A program made the position numbers and the translations under genes. Below are positions 59,101 to 64,000 of a stretch of DNA of 64,000 nucleotides, one piece after another. This stretch comes from Lateolabrax maculatus (Eukaryota; Chordata; Actinopteri; Acropomatiformes; Lateolabracidae), in assembly GCA_031216445.1 (NCBI GenBank), contig CM062214.1:18382001-18446000 (forward strand). Direction: 5' to 3'. Position 1 is the first letter of the stretch, and every line of letters begins with the position of its first letter. The notes beneath the pieces were generated by a model. It saw only the letters and a program-made list of their open reading frames with translations. It did not search any database and was not told the DNA's origin.

Positions 59101-62100
59101 TCAGTTGTAGTAGGTTGTTTGGTTGGTGGAGTTGTAGAACTTGTAGTTGTAGTTGGTTCCGCAGTTGTAGAAGGTGGTTCAGTTGGTGGTGTTGTAGATT
59201 GTGTTGTTGTCACCTCAGTTGAAGTGGGAGGTTGAGTTGTAAATTTTGTGGCTGTGGTTGATCCAGTTGTTGGAGTTGTAGAACTTGTAGTTGTGGTTAG
59301 TTCTGCAGTTGTAGTTGGAGATTCAGTTGTTGGTGTTGTAGATGTTGTGGTTGTGGTTGGCCGCTCAGTTGTAGTTGGAGATTCAGTTGGTGGTGTTGTA
59401 GATGTTGTGGTTGTCCCCTCAGTTGTAGTGAGAGGTTCAGTCGGTGGGGTTGTAGATTTTGTGGTTGTGGTTGGTCCTTCAGTTGTAGTAGGTGGCTTGG
59501 TTGGTGGGGTTGTAGATGTTGTGGTTGTGGTTGTCCCTTCAATTGTAGTAGGTGGCTTGGTTGGTGGGGTTGTAGATGTTGTGGTTGTGATTGGCCCCTC
59601 AGTTGTAGTTGGAGATTCAGTTGTAGATGTTGTAGATGTTTTGGTTGTGGTTGTCCCCTCAGTTGTAGTAGGTTGTTTGGTTGGTGGAGTTGTAGAACTT
59701 GTAGTTGTAGTTGGTTCCGCAGTTGTAGAAGGTGGTTCAGTTGCTGGTGTTGTAGATTGTGTTGTTGTCACCTCAGTTGTAGTGGGAGGTTGGGTTGTAA
59801 ATTTTGTGGCTGTGGTTGATCCAGTTGTTGGAGTTGTAGAACTTGTAGTTGTAGTTAGTTCTGCAGTTGTAGAAAGTAGTTCAGTTGTTGGTGTTGTAGA
59901 TTTTGTGGTTGTGGTTGGCCCCTCAGTTGTAGTTGGAGATTCAGTTGGTGGTGTTGTATATGTTGTGGTTGTCCCCTCAGTTGTAGTGAGAGGTTCAGTG
60001 GGTGGTGTTGTAGATGTTGTGGTTGTGGTTGGTCCTTCAGTTGTAGTAGGTGGCTTGGTTGGTGGGGTTGTAGATGTTGTGGTTGTGGTTGGTCCTTCAA
60101 TTGTAGTAGGTGGCTTGGTTGGTGGGGTTGTAGATTTTGTGGTTGTGGTTGGCCCCTCAGTTGTAGTAGGTTGTTTGGTTGGTGGAGTTGTAGATGTTGT
60201 GGTTGTGGTTTGTCCTTCAATTGTAGTGGGAGGTTCGGTTGGTGGGGTTGTAGATGTTGTGGTTGTGGTTGGTCCCTCAGTTGTAGTTGGAGATTCAGTT
60301 GTTGGTGTTGTAGATGTTGTGGTTGTCCCCTCAGTTGTAGTGAGAGATTCAGTCGGTGGGGTTGTAGACCTTGTGGCTGTGGTTGGTCCTTCAGTTGTAG
60401 TAAGTGGTTTGGTTGGTGGGGTTGTAGATGTCGTGGTTGTGGTTGTCCCTTCAGTTGAAGTGGGAGGCTTGGTTGGTGGGGTTGTAGACCTTGTGGCTGT
60501 GGTTGGTCCTTCAGTTGTAGAAGGTGGCTTAGTTGTTGGTGTTGTAGATTTTGTGGTTGTGATTGGCTCCTCAGTTGTAGTTGGAGATTCAGTTGTTGGT
60601 GTTGTAGATGTTTTGGTTGTGGTTGTCCCCTCAGTTGTAGTAGGTTGTTTGGTTGGTGGAGTTGTAGAACTTGTAGTTGTAGTTGGTTCCGCAGTTGTAG
60701 AAGGTGGTTCAGTTGGTGGTGTTGTAGATTGTGTTGTTGTCACCTCAGTTGTAGTGGGAGGTTGAGTTGTAAATTTTGTGGCTGTGGTTGATCCAGTTTT
60801 TGGAGTTGTAGAACTTGTAGTTGTGGTTAGTTCTGCAGTTGTAGAAAGTAGTTCAGTTGTTGGTGTTGTAGATGTTGTGGTTGTGGTTGGCCGCTCAGTT
60901 GTAGTTGGAGATTCAGTTGGTGGTGTTGTAGATGTTGTGGTTGTCCCCTCAGTTGTAGTGAGAGGTTCAGTCGGTGGGGTTGTAGATTTTGTGGTTGTGG
61001 TTGGTCCTTCAGTTGTAGTAGGTGGCTTGGTTGGTGGGGTTGTAGATGTTGTGGTTGTGGTTGGTCCTTCAATTGTAGTAGGTGGCTTGGTTGGTGGGGT
61101 TGTAGATGTTGTGGTTGTGATTGGCCCCTCAGTTGTAGTTGGAGATTCAGTTGTAGATGTTGTAGATGTTTTGGTTGTGGTTGTCCCCTCAGTTGTAGTA
61201 GGTTGTTTGGTTGGTGGAGTTGTAGAACTTGTAGTTGTAGTTGGTTCCGCAGTTGTAGAAGGTGGTTCAGTTGCTGGTGTTGTAGATTGTGTTGTTGTCA
61301 CCTCAGTTGTAGTGGGAGGTTGGGTTGTAAATTTTGTGGCTGTGGTTGATCCAGTTGTTGGAGTTGTAGAACTTGTAGTTGTAGTTAGTTCTGCAGTTGT
61401 AGAAAGTAGTTCAGTTGTTGGTGTTGTAGATTTTGTGGTTGTGGTTGGCCCCTCAGTTGTAGTTGGAGATTCAGTTGGTGGTGTTGTAGATGTTGTGGTT
61501 GTCCCCTCAGTTGTAGTGAGAGGTTCAGTCGGTGGGGTTGTAGATTTTGTGGTTGTGTTTGGTCCTTCAGTTGTAGTAGGTTGTTTGGTTGGTGAAGTTT
61601 TAAATTTTGTGGTTGTCGTTGACCCCTCAGTTGTAGTTGGAGATTCAGTTGTTGGTGTTGTAGATGTTGTGGTTGTGGTTGGTCCTTCAGTTGTAGTAGG
61701 TTGTTTGGTTGGTGGAGTTGTGGATTTTGTGGTTGTAGTTGGTTCTGCAGTTGTTGAAGGTGCTTTAGTTGGTGGTGTTGTAGATTTTGTGGTTGTCACC
61801 TTAGTTGTAGTGAGAGGTTCAGTTGTAGATTTTGTAGCTGTGGTTGGTCCTTCAGTTGTCGTAGGTGGTTTGGTTGGTGGGGTTGTAGATGTTGTGGTTG
61901 TGGTTCGTCCCTCAGTTGTAGTTGCAGATTCAGTTGGTGGTGTTGTAGATGTTGTTGTTGCCCCCTCAGTTGTAGTGAGAGGTTCAGTCAGTGGGGTTGT
62001 AGACCTTGTGGCTGTGGTTGGTCCTTCAGTTGTAGTAGTTGGTTTTGTTGTTGGGGTCGTAGATGTTGTGGTTGTGGTTATCCCTTCAGTCGAAGTGGGA

Positions 62101-63800
62101 GGTTCGGTTAGTGGGGTTGTAGATTTTGTTGTTGTGGTTGTCCTCTCAGTTGTAGTAGGTTGTTTGGTTGGTGGAGTTATAGAACTTGTAGTTGTAGTTG
62201 GTTCCCCAGTTGTAGAAGGTGGTTCAGTTGCTGGTGTTGTAGATTGTGTGGTTGTCACCTCAGTTGTAGTGGGAGGTTTTGTTGTATATTCTGTGGTTGT
62301 GATTGGCCCTTCAGTTGTAGTAGTAGATTCAGTTGGTACAGTCGTAGATTTTGTGGCTGTGGTTGGTCCTTTAGTTGTAATATATGGTGTGGTTGGTGGG
62401 GTTGTAGGACTTGTGGTTGTGGTACTCTCACATTTCCACACACACATCTGGGTCTTCTCTTCAAATATTGGCTTATCTTCCGGGCATACAGGGTAACACC
62501 CTGTCAAAATCATAAGACATCATATATTTTATCGTGACAGTAAAAATATTGTTATTTGCAATGTATTTTAATGTTTGACACTGAATTTGGCAAAGTGGTC
62601 ATTCAATCACTTTTCTCACACAAGGGAAGACACATTTTAACAAGCACATTTATCAGAGGTAAGGTGAGACATTTTGAGTTAACCTCTTACCTTCCAGGTT
62701 GGGTATAAGGTTGCTCCAATTTCCTTGTTGATAAGAACAGGTCTTGTAGTAAGGTGTGTGACAAGGGTTGTAGTGCCAGTTGCATTCACCTGGGCTATTG
62801 TAGTAATCACAAAAGACAGCTGGGAAGAAAAAGACACAATGTATGTTATGTTTCAAAATAAAGTTTTAGCTAAATATGGGAAGTTAACACTCACTCCAAA
62901 TTACAGAAAACTGTCATAGATAGTGATAAACAAAAAAGCTTACTTTTGTATAAGAACCTTCAAGCCATTTAAAGAACATAACAACTTTTTGTAAGACTAA
63001 ATTATACCTAATTTAAGTGTGTATTGAACTAATGTACGTAAATCATTGCAGTCTTTAAAAATATACTCATAATGACGCATGCACTGACACCTATAGACTA
63101 GACTAGGGAATAGGTAGAACAGGTAGAATATTAGATGTCCTGTTCATAGAAAAAAGAAACCATACTTATCAACATATCTTGACAACTCTTTAAATGTTGA
63201 GGTCATAAGAATCTTGGCATCTAAAAATAGGGTCTTGGCCAGAAAAGGCTTAAAACCCTCTTGGAGGTTTAATTGGAGGGTAAAATTGTTTTTTACTTAC
63301 GACAGATTTCTGGAGTTCTCCATGCAACACAGACACCAGCCTCATTACAAGCTTGAGCATAAGCTGCAACTGCTGTGCAGAAACACTCACAGTCTCCTCC
63401 AGAGTCACAGGCACATGAGTCTTTCACACAGTTTTCATAAAATGGAAGGGGATCTACCTGTTTAATTATCAAAATATATGACATATTTTAAAAAATGTGT
63501 TTATTGTTTTCAAACATGGAACTGTAAATAATGATAAATTAGAACAGAATCTGTTATTACCTTATTGTGGCAGCCTTTGAACGTATCTCCAGTTATAATG
63601 CTGCACTTCATTTTTGCCCAGTTTTGTCGATGGGGTCTTGCTTCACAAGCGTCAACGTGTATTTCGACATCTGGGCAGGTGCTTGACACTTTCCAGCTGT
63701 TTGCAAATTCTAATAGATTGCTTACTGCCAGCTGACCCTGGGTGGTGAAGTCATTCTGTCCATCACCATTAAAATCTCCACACAGGCCACATACCTCTCC
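46587..63800 (-). CDS. Mucin B: secreted gel-forming mucin, MUC2-like, 5' end beyond window
   Basis: 21 exons with continuous phase (about 4564 residues) run from VWD3 at 63800 to a TAA at 46587. The signal peptide, D1, D2 and the start of D3 lie past 64000. Order: end of VWD3, C8, TIL, one giant PTS exon (51579-62500), D4, VWC-type modules, cystine knot, short basic tail. D3-C8 reads CACDSGGDCECFCTAVAAYA and the next module GCYPVCPEDKPIFEEKTQMC, both close to MUC2. The post-D4 segment GTCNNNQADDC is also MUC2-like. There is no CysD in the PTS and the module GAGWCFTAYC is absent, unlike mucin A. It lies upstream of mucin A on the same strand. It resembles the intestinal MUC2 type, but the exact orthologue is not certain. 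Confidence 0.92.
47513..47676 (-). mobile_element. tRNA-derived SINE in mucin B intron
   Basis: On the minus strand the element begins GGGGCGCCCC. It has an A-box-like TAGCTCACTGGGTAGAGC (47645-47662) and a B-box-like GAGCTCGAGTCC (47596-47607), then the tail 'cctctctgtctctctccatc'. The pol III-type internal promoter boxes at tRNA-like spacing support a SINE. It is intronic, between exons 47277-47405 and 47747-47845. Confidence 0.75.
48091..48188 (+). repeat. Left arm of 97-bp direct duplication
   Basis: This stretch (AAAATAAGAAAATATGTATT to TAGTAACAAAGGTTGA) recurs at 48575-48672 on the other side of the inserted block, with about 85-90% identity by eye. The right half, with GCAGATATCATTAAAAGTGA, is identical. 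Confidence 0.85.
48191..48566 (+). repeat. About 360-bp block, copy 2 (in a mucin B intron)
   Basis: Near-identical to 44552-44910 and in the same orientation, with a few substitutions and small indels. It sits in the intron between exons 47964-48086 and 48706-48746 and is bracketed by a roughly 97-bp direct duplication. Confidence 0.9.
48575..48672 (+). repeat. Right arm of 97-bp direct duplication
   Basis: Partner of 48091-48188. Together they flank the 48191-48566 block like an unusually long target-site duplication, or the scar of a repair event. Confidence 0.85.
49332..51423 (-). other. Mucin B D4 assembly with GDPH
   Basis: Exons 51249-51423, 50899-51146, 50563-50746, 50262-50472, 49980-50155, 49771-49840, 49444-49544 and 49332-49363. 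VWD4 opens CEGWGDPHYITFDG (GDPH at 51118-51129). Then come GTCNNNQADDCMLPGG and a short Pro-rich spacer (PPVLPTNMPELPPTLTP). C8 contains GCVFDSCHVSNPEVECTSLQ, and the TIL contains EGCFCPDGMKLFNKES. The spacer is short here, whereas mucin A has an expanded TP-repeat at the same place. Confidence 0.93.
51579..62500 (-). repeat. Mucin B giant PTS exon: 60-bp tandem array
   Basis: One exon of 10,922 bp, open throughout (about 3,640 residues). It opens with GCYPVCPEDKPIFEEKTQMC and continues as roughly 180 copies of a 20-residue unit like STTPPTKPPTTTEGPTTTTT, ending VPSCPGWNVT. The unit is 60 bp and is punctuated by variants such as ELLSTTAELTTTTS, TTGSTTATKFTTQPPTTTEV and TTATRS. Thr and Pro are potential O-glycan and rigid sites, with regular acidic (Glu) and Lys residues. 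No CysD or other folded insert interrupts it. Confidence 0.95.
62691..63800 (-). other. Mucin B D3 (VWD3 end, C8, TIL start)
   Basis: Exons 63561-63800, 63301-63457 and 62691-62819. They contain GEVCGLCGDFNGDGQNDFTT, then the C8 half VKDSCACDSGGDCECFCTAV, then FCDYYNSPGECNWHYNPC. The CGLCG motif is intact. Exon sizes 240, 157 and 129 bp equal those in mucin A. The upstream VWD3 exons are outside the window; 63801-64000 is intron. Confidence 0.94.
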
Positions 63801-64000
63801 CTGTTGAGCCAGAAAAAGGAGTCAATGACTTATTTTACATAAGGACATTATTCTATGCCAATACTTTTTAGCATTTCAAGGAACAAGCAGACATTAATAT
63901 ACTTGTATCATGTTGACACAGTAAATATTTCATTGTATTTACTACAAACTCTTTTGAACATGATTTTCAGTTCAAAACCAACAACATAGCTGTCTTAGTC

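Noticed and set aside
53293..59235. 1,980-codon open frame on the plus strand (and similar ones at 59248-60765 and 60778-62496)
   Set aside because: It is the antisense shadow of the mucin B PTS array. Repeated ACN-type codons read in reverse give NGT-type Val/Gly/Ser codons and never stop. The product is a Val-Val-Gly low-complexity string with no family match, no splice context and no start context.

Overview
The window is vertebrate nuclear DNA, almost certainly from a teleost fish and probably a percomorph. All genes are split by short introns with GT-AG borders. The introns carry CA microsatellites, tRNA-derived SINE-like copies and non-autonomous repeats of the kind common in teleost genomes. 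The encoded proteins (HPS5, TFIIH p62, two gel-forming mucins) are vertebrate types. The species assignment is inference; no search was run.

Four genes are present, all on the minus strand. From low to high coordinates: (1) hps5, a BLOC-2 subunit, 17 coding exons from 8558 down to the window edge, lacking its C-terminal end; (2) gtf2h1, the TFIIH p62 subunit, complete, 14 coding exons, 549 residues; (3) mucin A, a complete MUC5-like gel-forming mucin, 48 exons between 44221 and 18924, about 4465 residues; (4) mucin B, a MUC2-like gel-forming mucin from 63800 to 46587, 21 exons, about 4564 residues seen, with its N-terminal D1-D2 part beyond the right edge. I set exon borders by hand from splice sites and family alignment, and reading phase carries through every junction in all four genes.

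The mucins dominate the window. Each has cysteine-rich von Willebrand-type ends around one giant Thr/Pro/Ser (PTS) exon. Mucin A's PTS exon (6.9 kb) holds five near-identical 100-residue CysD (WxxW) modules in an alternating higher-order repeat. Mucin B's PTS exon (10.9 kb) has no CysD and is a 60-bp (20-residue) tandem array, itself organised in 558 + 972 bp super-units. Their 3' halves match exon for exon in length and phase, so they are tandem paralogues, in the same transcriptional order as the MUC2-MUC5 cluster of other vertebrates. Both secreted products would form disulphide-linked multimeric mucus: CGLCG motifs in D1/D3, GDPH in D4, and a C-terminal cystine knot for dimerisation.

Intergenic stretches are 10.7-11.5 kb, 17.0-18.9 kb and 44.3-46.6 kb. 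They hold repeats, a perfect 14-bp inverted repeat and a roughly 360-bp block that recurs inside a mucin B intron. I saw no RNA genes, CRISPR arrays or prokaryotic features. I found no wholly new biological system; the least ordinary material is the nested repeat architecture of the two mucin exons.
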